Assembly (NCBI GenBank): GCA_002409365.1
Contig: DHUW01000010.1
Location: 1 to 15,619 of the forward strand
DNA from: Anaerolineaceae bacterium UBA5224
GTDB lineage: Bacteria > Chloroflexota > Anaerolineae > Anaerolineales > Anaerolineaceae
Length of the DNA: 15,619 bases
Direction: 5' to 3'
The translations under genes and the position numbers were made by a program. Below are positions 5,569 to 14,040 of this stretch, in pieces (the first letter of the stretch is position 1; every line of letters begins with the position of its first letter). Under the pieces are notes generated by a model that saw nothing but the letters and a program-made list of their open reading frames with translations, was not told the origin of the DNA and did not search any database.

Positions 5569-7173
5569 ATCAGTCCGACCTTCTGTGCCACCGATCATGA
5601 CACCGTTACCCAATTTCCAAATGATCTGTCCCCGGCCGAAGGATGTGGAGTCAGGGAACATGTCAATCTTATGCCCACGGTTTAAAAGTTGGTGCACCAG
5701 AGCGGGTGAGAAACCATATTCCACTGCAAATTGCCTGTCTCTCATCCACTGCCAACGTGGGGCATCCAAAGCTTGCTGTGGATTCAAGTGATAATCCAAC
5801 AGATTGGTGATCACCTGCACATGACCTTGGGGCTGCATATAACCCCCCATTACTCCGAAAGGTCCAATAGCTTTCTCGTCCTTCATCAAGAACCCAGGGA
5901 TAATTGTGTGATAGGTTTTTTTCCTGGGAGCAAAGCAATTCGGTTCGTTTGAATCCAAAGAGAAATCCGCTCCGCGGTTCTGGAGCGCGATGCCTGTGCC
6001 CCGGATCACAATGCCAGAACCAAACCCCATGTAATTGCTTTGGATATACGAAACCATGTTGCCTTCTCCATCCGCTGTGCAGAGGTAAACTGTACCACTT
6101 CCAGGTGGACTACAAGGCTCAGGGAGGGCAGCTTGTTCTGTGATCTGATTCGCTCTTGTTCTCCCATATCTCTCGCTAAGAAGGGCATCAGGACTGACTG
6201 TCATATACCTTGGGTCAGTCACGAAATGTCTGGCATCAGAGAATGCAAGCTTCATGGCTTCAAAATGCAAGTGGAAGTCGCGCTCATTCTCGCGGTTGGT
6301 AAGGGAAAAATTATTCAGAATATTCAACGCCATAAGCGCCGTGATCCCCTGCCCGTTTGGCGGTATCTCACAGACAGTATAGCCTCGGTAATTGACAGAA
6401 ATTGGCTCAACCCAATCAACTTGATATTTTGCAAAATCATCGAAGGTGAAAAAACCACCCAAACCCTGACTGTCCCTGAGGATCTTATCAGTCAACTCTC
6501 CTGCATAAAAAGCGCGTGCATGGGTATTGGCGATCAAGGACAAGGTATCCGCATGATACGGCAAGGTGATAAGTTGCCCTGATTGTGGTGCTTCACCACC
6601 TATCAAGAAAGTTTCAAACCAGCCTTGATAAACAGGATCCCCATTCAAAGCTGAATAGCGTTTTGCTGCCCGCTGCCACATATCGCTAACCGACGGCGAA
6701 ACTGGGTAACCTGCTCTAGCGTATTGGATGGCAGGCTCCATTGTCTTTTCTAACCCCACCCGACCGAAACGATCAGACAATGCAGCCCATGCTGCTGGAG
6801 CTCCTGGCACGATAGTAGGCAGCCAGCCGAACGAAGGCATGTGGATTTGGCCGCATACTTCTTTCACCTTTTCAATATTTAGCTTCTCTGGTGCCCAGCC
6901 ACTCGCGTTCAATCCATACAACTTTTGCTCCTTTTCAATCCATACAAGAGCAAAAGCATCACTACCAATGCCATTGGCAGTTGGCTCCACCACCGTCAAA
7001 GTTGTGGCAGCTGCCACCGCAGCATCCACCGCGTTACCGCCCTTGAGCAAGACTTGTAATCCTGCAGAGGCAGCCTGAGGCTGGGAGGCATTCACCATGC
7101 CATTTCTGGCAGTCAAAGGGAAACGCCTGGAAGGATACGGGAAATAATTCAGATCGAAAGGCAGGCTATCCAT
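5548..7173 (-). CDS. Gamma-glutamyltransferase / glutathione hydrolase family protein (YwrD-like)
   Basis: An N-terminal nucleophile hydrolase expected to cleave gamma-glutamyl bonds (glutathione or related peptides) or transfer the glutamyl group. The 541-residue product has the family order: NGMVNASQPQAA (24-35), GGNAVDAAVAAA (45-56), the SFGWLPTIVPGAPAAW region, PPNGQGITAL (271-280), and the self-cleavage site with the nucleophile Thr361 in SGTVYLCTADGEGN (359-372). Then come SNYMGFGSG, GTGIALQNRG (392-401) and the oxyanion pair in MGGYMQPQGH (442-451). Relatives usually have Asp where Tyr445 stands. No signal peptide is visible, unlike the periplasmic GGT of E. coli, so a cytosolic enzyme of the YwrD type is inferred. 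GAGGAG lies well placed before the ATG. It is a single gene, with 202 bp separating it from capA; precursor processing into two subunits between 360 and 361 is expected. Confidence 0.93.
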   Translation of the reverse strand: MDSLPFDLNYFPYPSRRFPLTARNGMVNASQPQAASAGLQVLLKGGNAVDAAVAAATTLTVVEPTANGIGSDAFALVWIEKEQKLYGLNASGWAPEKLNIEKVKEVCGQIHMPSFGWLPTIVPGAPAAWAALSDRFGRVGLEKTMEPAIQYARAGYPVSPSVSDMWQRAAKRYSALNGDPVYQGWFETFLIGGEAPQSGQLITLPYHADTLSLIANTHARAFYAGELTDKILRDSQGLGGFFTFDDFAKYQVDWVEPISVNYRGYTVCEIPPNGQGITALMALNILNNFSLTNRENERDFHLHFEAMKLAFSDARHFVTDPRYMTVSPDALLSERYGRTRANQITEQAALPEPCSPPGSGTVYLCTADGEGNMVSYIQSNYMGFGSGIVIRGTGIALQNRGADFSLDSNEPNCFAPRKKTYHTIIPGFLMKDEKAIGPFGVMGGYMQPQGHVQVITNLLDYHLNPQQALDAPRWQWMRDRQFAVEYGFSPALVHQLLNRGHKIDMFPDSTSFGRGQIIWKLGNGVMIGGTEGRTDSNIACY

Positions 7174-7375
7174 CGTTTCTCCTCATCAGTCTATTCCTGG
7201 TATTTAAATTCGCAAATGCTCTCATTACGATACAAGCCAAAATTTTATGAATCTCCGGTTATGTACATCGCTTTCAAAATTCTACTAATGCTGATGTGGA
7301 CGCAAATGAATCCATCATTAATTCTTTCGGATTTAAGCATAGTAATATCAGCATCATAGTACATGAATGGCTTGG

Positions 7376-9055
7376 TTATTGTTCCTGGCTATATTTGAAC
7401 AAGCGCGTGAGCAGTTCGGCCCGGGTTTCGGGGGTCATCCATGTTGGGGTCGACCAGTTGAAGAATTGCGCCGTAAGCAATTCGACCCCCAGGTATCTTC
7501 CATCATAAAACACATGTCGGTCTATGAATGCCTTATCGGAGTCCGCATACCAGCCTAATTGGTCAAAAAAGAGATTTCCCAAACCATAATGGATGAAGCT
7601 ATCGCCCCAAAATTCATAGATATGCGGCTGATGCGCCTGGCTGCCGCTCACAATCGTCGCGCCGGCTTCTGCCACCTTACGAAAATCCTCAACCATATTT
7701 GGTTCAGGATGCCATTGATAGATTTCATCGTGCTGGAAAGTGGCAATGACCATGTAGCCTTCCGCTTTAAGCTCCTGGATAGCTGACACCATGTAATCCA
7801 TGTCGCAGTGGTATGCCCCAGGGTTGGTCTCACTGGCAGTGGCATAACCGGGTGCTTTTGCATTGCAGCCGATAAAGGCGATTTTGTTGCCATTATGTTC
7901 CAGCTTGAGTGGGGCTCTGGCTGCTTCAATTTCCTTGCCGCCACCGTAATAGCGCCAACCTTCGGCATCATACATCTCGAGCGTATGCAGCATTGCTTCC
8001 GGTCCCCAATCCCTGAAGTGGTCGCCAGTCAATTCGACGACATCTGTGCCTATCTCTCGGAGTAGATTTATGTATTTGTTGGCTGAACAGAATACCAGGT
8101 CAACATCCTGGACCCATTGCGGCTCGGGACAATCACTGGCAAATGGTACTTCATTGCTCACATGGGCAAGGTCGGCTTCACGCAAGACCTCACCAACAGA
8201 TTGTGCCGGCGAGAGAACGCCATTTATTTCCATTTCTTTGGCGGTGGCACGGGTCAAGGCTGTCACACCCGTCAAGATCACCGTGGTCAGTTTTTCCGGG
8301 TCGCGGTTAGTGCCGGGTAGCACGGCATGAAGTTCGTCGAAAATGCGCTGATAAGTTTCAGGCTCAACCTGAAAGGCATCACTTGTTGAAAGGGAGATGT
8401 TTGCGAGTAAAGCATAGCTGGCGGGGTTGAAAGATTTCTGCAATGGAGATTGATCATCGACCGCGATCACTTTCCACTGTGGCGTTATTCTCTCAAAAGG
8501 AATCACAGCCCAGGCATTATTTGCCTGGCAATAGGTAAGTAATTCGGTTGATGTAAGCGTTTTGACATCGACTTCTGGCTGACCGTAAAGCGAACTGAAG
8601 GCTGAAAATGCAGTCTGGTCCATGACCAGTTCTGAAGCAGCGGAAGACTCCCCTCTTTTCCAAAAATAGAGCAGTTCTTGAACTGTGACCGAGTCCTGTA
8701 CAGTCGCGAAAGGCGCCACCAATGCGAAAACCCAGTCGCTGAGTACATCTCCCTGGCCAAAAGATAGCCGAAAAGGAGATTCCTCCAGATCAACTCCATA
8801 AGCTTCGGTAATACCACTCAAGTCACCCTGCAATAGTTCTTCCGGAAGCGCTGGGTCAAACCAAATCCGAACAGGTTGTTCAGTTGGGATTGCCGTAGGT
8901 GGGATTGGAGTCGGTGCAGGCGTCTCAGAGAGTAGTTCTGTTTCAATCGAAGTGGACGTCGGTTGAGCAGGTCGTTGCACTGGTTTGCAGGCGGAAATTA
9001 GTAAAAGGATGACGATAAGAAATAGTAGAATTCTGGTTTTGGGTTGTCTGATCAC
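7376..9055 (-). CDS. CapA-family lipoprotein with N-terminal binding-protein-like domain
   Basis: A surface lipoprotein of the CapA (poly-gamma-glutamate synthesis, PGA_cap) metallophosphatase-like family. With the GTG start at 9055 (GGAAGG six bases upstream) the 559-residue product begins with a short basic region, a hydrophobic stretch and the lipobox LISAC (Cys23), then a Thr/Pro-rich linker (30-60). The alternative ATG at 9094 has no ribosome binding site. Residues 62-225 form a domain resembling a periplasmic phosphate-binding fold, with WAVIPFERITPQWKVIAVD (182-200) most typical. The CapA domain spans about 255-535: SNEVPF (300-305), TGDHFRD (343-349), QHDEIYQWHP (441-450), SQAHQPHIY (472-480), HYGLGNLFFD (489-498). 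These residues would form the metal centre. No capB or capC lies nearby, so a role in making poly-gamma-glutamate is not supported; wall or polymer hydrolysis is a guess. Confidence 0.87.
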   Translation of the reverse strand: MIRQPKTRILLFLIVILLLISACKPVQRPAQPTSTSIETELLSETPAPTPIPPTAIPTEQPVRIWFDPALPEELLQGDLSGITEAYGVDLEESPFRLSFGQGDVLSDWVFALVAPFATVQDSVTVQELLYFWKRGESSAASELVMDQTAFSAFSSLYGQPEVDVKTLTSTELLTYCQANNAWAVIPFERITPQWKVIAVDDQSPLQKSFNPASYALLANISLSTSDAFQVEPETYQRIFDELHAVLPGTNRDPEKLTTVILTGVTALTRATAKEMEINGVLSPAQSVGEVLREADLAHVSNEVPFASDCPEPQWVQDVDLVFCSANKYINLLREIGTDVVELTGDHFRDWGPEAMLHTLEMYDAEGWRYYGGGKEIEAARAPLKLEHNGNKIAFIGCNAKAPGYATASETNPGAYHCDMDYMVSAIQELKAEGYMVIATFQHDEIYQWHPEPNMVEDFRKVAEAGATIVSGSQAHQPHIYEFWGDSFIHYGLGNLFFDQLGWYADSDKAFIDRHVFYDGRYLGVELLTAQFFNWSTPTWMTPETRAELLTRLFKYSQEQ

Positions 9056-9191
9056 ATTGCACCTTCCAATCGTCCCATGATTATACATCTCCATAATTGC
9101 CAGAGTTTGGCGGTTTTCAGGTTAGCAAATTCGAACCATTACTCAACGTGTAATTCGCGTGCCAGATACAAGCTATTACCCTACCTTAGAC

Positions 9192-9226
9192 AAAAAAACC
9201 CCCTCATCGTTGCCGATGAGGTGGGT
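9192..9226 (-). terminator. Rho-independent terminator, duplicated copy
   Basis: On the minus strand CCACCTCATCG pairs with CGATGAGGGGG (one mismatch) around a GCAA tetraloop, followed by seven T. It lies 18 bases beyond the stop of the degenerate protease tail and would end the foldase transcript. It is the counterpart of the terminator at 10788-10823, although the stem sequence has changed with pairing largely kept. Confidence 0.85.
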
Positions 9227-9244
9227 AATATTAACAAAACTATT

Positions 9245-9335
9245 TTAGGGTCTTTCCACTAAGCGGATGAAAACCAGGTATTGGGAGTCAGCTACCACAC
9301 AGGTCTTGAACTGGACATTCAGAACCGGTCTTCTC
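9245..9335 (-). pseudogene. Remnant of the 3' end of a C25-protease-like surface protein gene
   Basis: The minus strand encodes VQFKTCVVADSQYLVFIRLV then ERP and a stop (9247-9245), matching the last residues of the intact protease (VQFQTCVAADSQYQIFIPLA, then EKP and stop). Just upstream the matching segment (GAAGACCGGTTC at 9335-9324, counterpart of the intact gene's GWF-IDD codons) has lost four bases, so the frame is broken, and nothing of the protease body remains. It is a non-coding relic, now part of the 3' untranslated region of the foldase lipoprotein gene. It could derive from a paralog sharing only the C-terminal domain rather than from a second full protease. Confidence 0.85.
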
Positions 9336-9370
9336 TATGACTGTCCTAAACATAATCAGGCAAGTGACCA

Positions 9371-10564
9371 CTATTCCAGGATGGCATTGTCGGCAATATA
9401 GTCCAATACAGTTTGATACAAGACAACCTGCTTCAGATACGGTAAGCCGTAATTAGTTTCATAAGAAGAATAATCATCTGTTTTCATGAATTCCGCAAAA
9501 TATGCAGACACATCTTCGGTTGAAACAGAGATCTTGAGATCTTCAGCAATTGCTTGAATGATCAGGTAATAATTAGCCTGCTTGAGAGTTTCCTCTGAAT
9601 AGGATGCTACAAATTCGTCAGCTGATTCAAATCCCATGAAATTTGCCAGAAAATCGTCCAATGATATACCGTACATGTCCGCATAATCCTGATAATAAGC
9701 CAACATAGATTTTTCCTGAAAAGAAATAATCGATTCTGGAGTTGAAGAAACAGTCGAATTCTCAATGAGATAATTCTGAATATATTGGTAAATCGAATTA
9801 GTCTTCAGGTCTTCCATCATTTCAGACCGCATTTCTTCCACCGTCGCCCAACCATAAGAGGTGATTAAATTCTCTGAAACAAATTCATCGGTAAGCTCAG
9901 GCGCAACGGTTTCAGTTATACTGTTGATTGTCACGTTGAAGACTGCCTCTTTACCGGAAAGTTCAGTGTTACTTTCGTAAGGATCTGGGAAAGTCACTTG
10001 AATGTCGAATGTCTCGCCAGGGGTATGACCGATCAACTGCTCCAGAAAATCATCAATGTATGAGGTCACACCGATAGTAACATCCGTTCCCTGACCCTCA
10101 GTGCTTCCATTTTCAAATTCAACTCCATCAACGCTGCCCACATAATCGATGTTTACAGTATCACCGTTCACGACTGCACGGTCAGTGACTTGCTTTTCGG
10201 AAGTATAGGATGACAACAGGTCGTCAATTTCAGTTTGAAGCATTTCATCGCTTACTTCGATGGATTGAACGGGAATTTTCAGAGCCTGATAATCGGCTAA
10301 TTCAACATAATCGAGTGCTTTGATTCCCTCCCAGTAACCTGAGTCGTCAACTCCTTCACTATAAGAAAATGAGGTGTCAGGACTTACTGTCTCCTCGATG
10401 TCGCTTTCGGTCTCTGTCTCAAATACGATTTCCGTTTCTTCTAATGTTGGGGTTGCTGCTGGTGGCGTGATTTCTTGAACTGTACATGCGCTTATTACCA
10501 GAATTCCGGCTAACAATAATACAATTATTCCTATTATCTTGCGATTTCCACGGTATTTTATCAT
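9371..10564 (-). CDS. Trigger-factor-like peptidyl-prolyl isomerase lipoprotein
   Basis: A 397-residue extracytoplasmic foldase. It starts with a signal peptide and lipobox VISAC (lipid-modified Cys27), an acidic Thr/Glu/Pro-rich linker (30-75), and a segment LADYQALKIP (89-98) like the trigger factor entry to the PPIase domain. Residues 131-218 are an FKBP-type domain: NGDTVNIDYVGSVDGVEFENG (starting 133), the inserted SYIDDFLEQLIGHTPGET, and VTFPDPYESNTELSGKEAVFNVTI. The remainder, about 220-397, is helical and corresponds to the trigger factor C-terminal chaperone arms. Unlike cytosolic trigger factor it lacks the ribosome-binding N-domain and is exported, so it likely helps fold secreted proteins in the way PrsA does. 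GAGGAG precedes the ATG. It is next to a secreted protease, a plausible client, but in its own transcript. Confidence 0.9.
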   Translation of the reverse strand: MIKYRGNRKIIGIIVLLLAGILVISACTVQEITPPAATPTLEETEIVFETETESDIEETVSPDTSFSYSEGVDDSGYWEGIKALDYVELADYQALKIPVQSIEVSDEMLQTEIDDLLSSYTSEKQVTDRAVVNGDTVNIDYVGSVDGVEFENGSTEGQGTDVTIGVTSYIDDFLEQLIGHTPGETFDIQVTFPDPYESNTELSGKEAVFNVTINSITETVAPELTDEFVSENLITSYGWATVEEMRSEMMEDLKTNSIYQYIQNYLIENSTVSSTPESIISFQEKSMLAYYQDYADMYGISLDDFLANFMGFESADEFVASYSEETLKQANYYLIIQAIAEDLKISVSTEDVSAYFAEFMKTDDYSSYETNYGLPYLKQVVLYQTVLDYIADNAILE

Positions 10565-10737
10565 TTGCTTTCTCCTCAGATGTAACTACTTGAACAAGAC
10601 ACAGATTTTGTCTTCTTCACAACTTACAGATTGTAGTCGATAGCTAACGAGAATAGTTTAAAATTTGTATACTTTATATCTCCATCAATAAATCAAAAAT
10701 GAGTTTGCTGATCACAGTAATGGCGAAGTGACATGAC

Positions 10738-10760
10738 AAACTTGTGCAATGCTCGCTCAC
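10738..10760. repeat. 23-bp direct repeat, copy downstream of the protease gene
   Basis: Identical over 23 bases to 14041-14063 (begins AAACTTGTGCAATGC, ends TCGCTCAC); with the ATGA before it the match is 27 of 28. The other copy contains the comM start codon. Together they bracket the C25 protease gene. Confidence 0.9.
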
Positions 10761-10787
10761 AATATAGGCGATAACCCTACATGCGAT

Positions 10788-10823
10788 AAAAAAAACCACC
10801 TCACCAGTAAGGGTGAGGTGGTT
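10788..10823 (-). terminator. Rho-independent terminator of the C25 protease gene
   Basis: On the minus strand a 12-bp perfect stem (10823-10812 with 10805-10794, core CCACCTCACC) with a 6-base loop runs into a T run (10795-10788). It begins 19 bases after the stop codon. Confidence 0.92.
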
Positions 10824-10841
10824 AATTTCAACAAAACTATT

Positions 10842-13800
10842 TTAAGGTTTTTCCGCTAGAGGAATGAAAATCTGGTATTGTGAGTCAGCTGCCACGCAGG
10901 TCTGGAACTGGACGTCATCGATGAACCAGCCTTCTGCAGCTCCCAACGTGCCTGTGCCGAGGCGGAAACGGAACTGTACAGTCTTGCCTTTGAATGGATT
11001 CAAATCAACAACAGTTCGTACCCATTCGTTCTGATTTTGGCACCATGCTTGTTTGCCCACCAGGGGGTTATATGCACCGGTCTTGACGATGCCATTATAT
11101 GGACTCGTGAGCAAATATGGCTTCGCGACTTGATTCCAGGTTGTGCCGCCATTCAGGGTCACTTCCAAAATCGCACCGTCATTACAGGCTGTTGGATTAT
11201 CAAAAATCCAGCGATGCCAGAAGATCAGCGAAACAGGCTCGGTTGTCTGTGGCACAGAAAACGCCGGAGATTCAAGGCGCTGATCTGTCTGAGCTTCAGG
11301 TACGACTGCGTAAACTGAATTCGTGGGCGAGTAAGCTCTGACAGTAGTGAGATCGAATTTGAACAAACCGTCGAGAGGGTTGTTCCATCCATCGAGACCA
11401 CTTTCAAAGTCGTCAAAATAAATGACTTCTTTGACTGTACCCTGGGCGCAGTCACCAGGTCCTGGCTTCGTCCGAAAGCTGAACTCATCGGTGCTGGTAA
11501 CACCGCCGCATACATTTTCAGCGGCGACCCGCCAATAATACTGTGTATCAGATGCAAGGTTGGCAGAAAGCGTAAAATTGGTTCCGGTGATACCAGCCCG
11601 GTCGATCACAATTTGATGAAATCCGGGGTCCACAGCTACTTGAAGTCTGTAGGTTTCCGCATCAACAATGCCTGTCCAGCTAAAGGATGGGCGCTGTGAG
11701 ACATCCCTTGCACCATCAGCAGGTGTGGTCAGATGGGGACCTGCAGAGTTGATCGGTTTATAGATGGTCATTTCTATATCGGCGCTGTGAACAAGGCTGT
11801 CCGAAGTTCCGGTAATGGTCAAGGTTTGAACACCAGTTGCGACCGTGCCATCGCCAGTAATGGTCGCAGCAGTCGAACCAGGAGGCGTCATGGGGTTGGT
11901 CTCAAAACTGGTCGTAAAACCGTCCAACGCAGAGGCGGTCAGGGTAACTGGTCCTGCAAATTCATTGATCGTTGTCAAATTGACTATCGCAGTATTTTCA
12001 CCGATGTTGCAGGTTTTCAACGCTGTGGGTGACACACTGATGCGGAAATCAGGGAATTTCGGTTTCATCAGGATTTGTAGCGTAGGGTCACCAAAGATGT
12101 TGTAGGTTTCCCGATAGTAATCATCCCGGCTGTCTGTATAAACATCGACAGCCTGCAGTCCAAATTGCGTCATCTGAGCAACGCTCGGAACAGTATCCAG
12201 AGTCGGGTCTGCAAACAAGTGATCGAAAATTGCCTTCTCAAGCACTTCATCCTCATACCAGTAAGTGCTATCGCTTGAGCCAAAGAAGGTCAAACCGCCG
12301 TTGACCGGTTCGATCGCCCATGTGTCGCCGAACGACTCGCTGACATTGAAATTACCAGTTATACAGGCGTGTGACGCTACATAGGGGATAGCAACGCCGG
12401 TCATACTTCGAATATCGGTCTGTGAAACTCTCGGAGCATCCCAGAAAGTGTCTGCACCATGACCACTATAGATCAACATAGCCCGGCTGTCATTCATCGC
12501 GGCAACTGCATTGGCACCAGTTCCACCGTAGGTAATTGCGTAAACCTTGTCACCACCTGGTTGAGGATTCGCAGGGAAAATACCAGTGTAGCCTTTGGGA
12601 AGGGTATAAGTATCTATTACATAATTATGCGTTCGTTCCGCAATATAGCCATAAGAACTATCGTTTGAACCAAGGAAAGCTGCTTTCTTCACCCAGGGCT
12701 CATCTCCGGCCTTTTCTTGATAAGCCTGATATTTAGCGATCAATGCGCTCAGATCAGCAACAGTCTTGACTGGAAAACGGCCATAAAAGATGTCAGGGAT
12801 AAACTCGGTTTCGTTATCCATGGTGAAGAACTGCAGATCTGTACGATATGTGCTCGCCGTACGCATGGTGTAGTTGGTCAGACTGCCAACAGGGTCTCCA
12901 CTCGCATAATCGCCAACCAAAATTACATAGTCGGGTGGGTTGGCACCAGTATATTGGCTTTTGATGTAGTTTTTGATTGCTGTAGTGGTATTTCCACCAA
13001 CGGTGGTCAGGTTTGTCACTGAAACTGTGAAACCTTGTACTTGCTTCAAGTTAACAAAATTTGCCAAACCCGATTCGAACATATCAGCAGTGATGATCAG
13101 AATCCGTTCAGCCTCATTAGGAATTTCTACCGGGCGAGACTGATTGTAATTCAACACTTCTGGCTCAAGCATCCGGTTGAATGGCGCCGAATTGAGCCGA
13201 TCTGCTTCGGAACTCGTAAGCGTCATATCACTTCCGGAGAGGTTCAGTCGAAAGGTCATCTCTGACGTTGTTTCGAGCTCAGACAAGAAAGCGTTGTAGC
13301 GCACCGGGTGAATTTCGACCACCACAATCCGATGACCACGGATGATGTAATCGTCAGTGATTGCCAGGTATTCGGCTGGGTAGAAGCCACCACCGTATAT
13401 TTGTGCGGATGGGCTGCAGGGTTCTATCGGATCTCCGCATTTTGGCTGAGAAGGCTGGATTGGGGCGATTTGACCCGTTAAGCCAAGAAAATCAAGGCTG
13501 ATTGTCTGGCTGTCTGCTCTTAACAACTCCAGGCTGACTTGAGCCCCCAGAGGAACTTCAACCATTTTTCTTAGCACAGGCAGGGATGGTGCACCAACCA
13601 CATCGTTAAAAGTGTACCCTTCTCCGCTGAGAGTCAGATACTGTTGCCCTGCGATGGTTGTCTCACCCAATCTTGCCCCTGGCGTTATCGCCCTGATTTC
13701 GATTGAAGTTGCAGAAGCTGAGAGCAATTCCACCTCAGGTAAATTGCCTTCGGTTTCCGGACCGAAAGCCAACCACTGATCGATTTCCCCTTGAGCTGAT

Positions 13801-13892
13801 GCTGGCGTAGCCAACAACCCTATGACCAAAAAACCAATTAACAAACAGATGAAAAAGAGTTTTGATTGTATTGACTTGCTTCGGGTTTGCAT
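10842..13892 (-). CDS. Secreted gingipain-type (C25) cysteine protease with Ig/FnIII and MAM-like domains
   Basis: An exported 1016-residue multidomain peptidase. The ATG at 13892 is chosen because GGAGG stands four bases before it and a normal signal peptide follows (charged start, hydrophobic 11-28, cleavage likely after PASA at 33). Residues 34-255 resemble a gingipain propeptide. The C25 catalytic domain covers about 260-610: ILIITADMF (264-272), YVILVGDY (322-329), PDIFYGRFPV (366-375), the catalytic His478 in IYSGHGA and Cys510 in ASHACITGNF, and NIFGDPTLQILM near its end. An Ig-like domain (about 615-712), an FnIII-like domain (718-808) and a MAM/immune-inhibitor-A-like beta domain (822-999, FDDFESGLDGW and EGWFIDDVQF) follow. 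The last residues QYQIFIPLAEKP resemble the short hydrophobic tails of many Chloroflexota secreted proteins. Arg- or Lys-type specificity cannot be told from sequence. Confidence 0.92.
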   Translation of the reverse strand: MQTRSKSIQSKLFFICLLIGFLVIGLLATPASAQGEIDQWLAFGPETEGNLPEVELLSASATSIEIRAITPGARLGETTIAGQQYLTLSGEGYTFNDVVGAPSLPVLRKMVEVPLGAQVSLELLRADSQTISLDFLGLTGQIAPIQPSQPKCGDPIEPCSPSAQIYGGGFYPAEYLAITDDYIIRGHRIVVVEIHPVRYNAFLSELETTSEMTFRLNLSGSDMTLTSSEADRLNSAPFNRMLEPEVLNYNQSRPVEIPNEAERILIITADMFESGLANFVNLKQVQGFTVSVTNLTTVGGNTTTAIKNYIKSQYTGANPPDYVILVGDYASGDPVGSLTNYTMRTASTYRTDLQFFTMDNETEFIPDIFYGRFPVKTVADLSALIAKYQAYQEKAGDEPWVKKAAFLGSNDSSYGYIAERTHNYVIDTYTLPKGYTGIFPANPQPGGDKVYAITYGGTGANAVAAMNDSRAMLIYSGHGADTFWDAPRVSQTDIRSMTGVAIPYVASHACITGNFNVSESFGDTWAIEPVNGGLTFFGSSDSTYWYEDEVLEKAIFDHLFADPTLDTVPSVAQMTQFGLQAVDVYTDSRDDYYRETYNIFGDPTLQILMKPKFPDFRISVSPTALKTCNIGENTAIVNLTTINEFAGPVTLTASALDGFTTSFETNPMTPPGSTAATITGDGTVATGVQTLTITGTSDSLVHSADIEMTIYKPINSAGPHLTTPADGARDVSQRPSFSWTGIVDAETYRLQVAVDPGFHQIVIDRAGITGTNFTLSANLASDTQYYWRVAAENVCGGVTSTDEFSFRTKPGPGDCAQGTVKEVIYFDDFESGLDGWNNPLDGLFKFDLTTVRAYSPTNSVYAVVPEAQTDQRLESPAFSVPQTTEPVSLIFWHRWIFDNPTACNDGAILEVTLNGGTTWNQVAKPYLLTSPYNGIVKTGAYNPLVGKQAWCQNQNEWVRTVVDLNPFKGKTVQFRFRLGTGTLGAAEGWFIDDVQFQTCVAADSQYQIFIPLAEKP

Positions 13893-14034
13893 TAAGCCTC
13901 CTGCAATTTTTAGAATACCGGATTGGGACCTTGTGAATTTTATCAGTAAGACTGAAATATTTGTAGAGAGTGAACAAAATTGTGAAGTTTTAAACATTCA
14001 ATAATGTTGAAACCAGTTCTTGTCTTGGGTTCAC

Positions 14035-14040
14035 TATGAT
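14035..14040 (+). promoter_or_regulatory. Probable -10 element of comM
   Basis: TATGAT ends 11 bases before the comM ATG, which would put the transcript start only about 5 bases ahead of the start codon. No good -35 is found 16-18 bases upstream (a TTGAAA at 14007 is 22 bases away), and no Shine-Dalgarno is seen, which fits near-leaderless translation. Confidence 0.4.

Larger units (their letters stand above)
9137..9335. repeat. Degenerate second copy of the C25 protease 3' end and downstream region
   Basis: This stretch aligns with 10733-10935. The best part, 9233-9316 against 10830-10913, has no gaps and 71 of 84 identical bases by manual count. Similarity continues through the terminator and, more weakly, back to CAT.AC..AAC.TGT near 9137, matching the region that also holds the comM-start repeat (10738-10760). 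Beyond 9335 the match stops abruptly, 36 bases before the stop of the foldase gene. Confidence 0.85.

Noticed and set aside
5385..5591. 68-codon minus-strand open frame overlapping the ggt 3' end
   Set aside because: No ribosome binding site for its own start, overlaps the ggt end in another frame; it only matters because it contains the 21-base capA-like match.
6040..6582. Plus-strand open frame of 180 codons
   Set aside because: Antisense to the gamma-glutamyltransferase gene, which has intact catalytic motifs across the same bases.
10740..10763. CRP-like palindrome (TTGTG...CACAA)
   Set aside because: The half sites are 11 bases apart instead of 6, and the second half site is not kept in the comM copy (CACGT), so it is better read as part of the direct repeat.
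10752..10859. Short plus-strand open frame starting with the duplicated comM start codons
   Set aside because: It shares only MLAH with ComM, then reads antisense through the protease terminator and gene end; not a comM duplicate.
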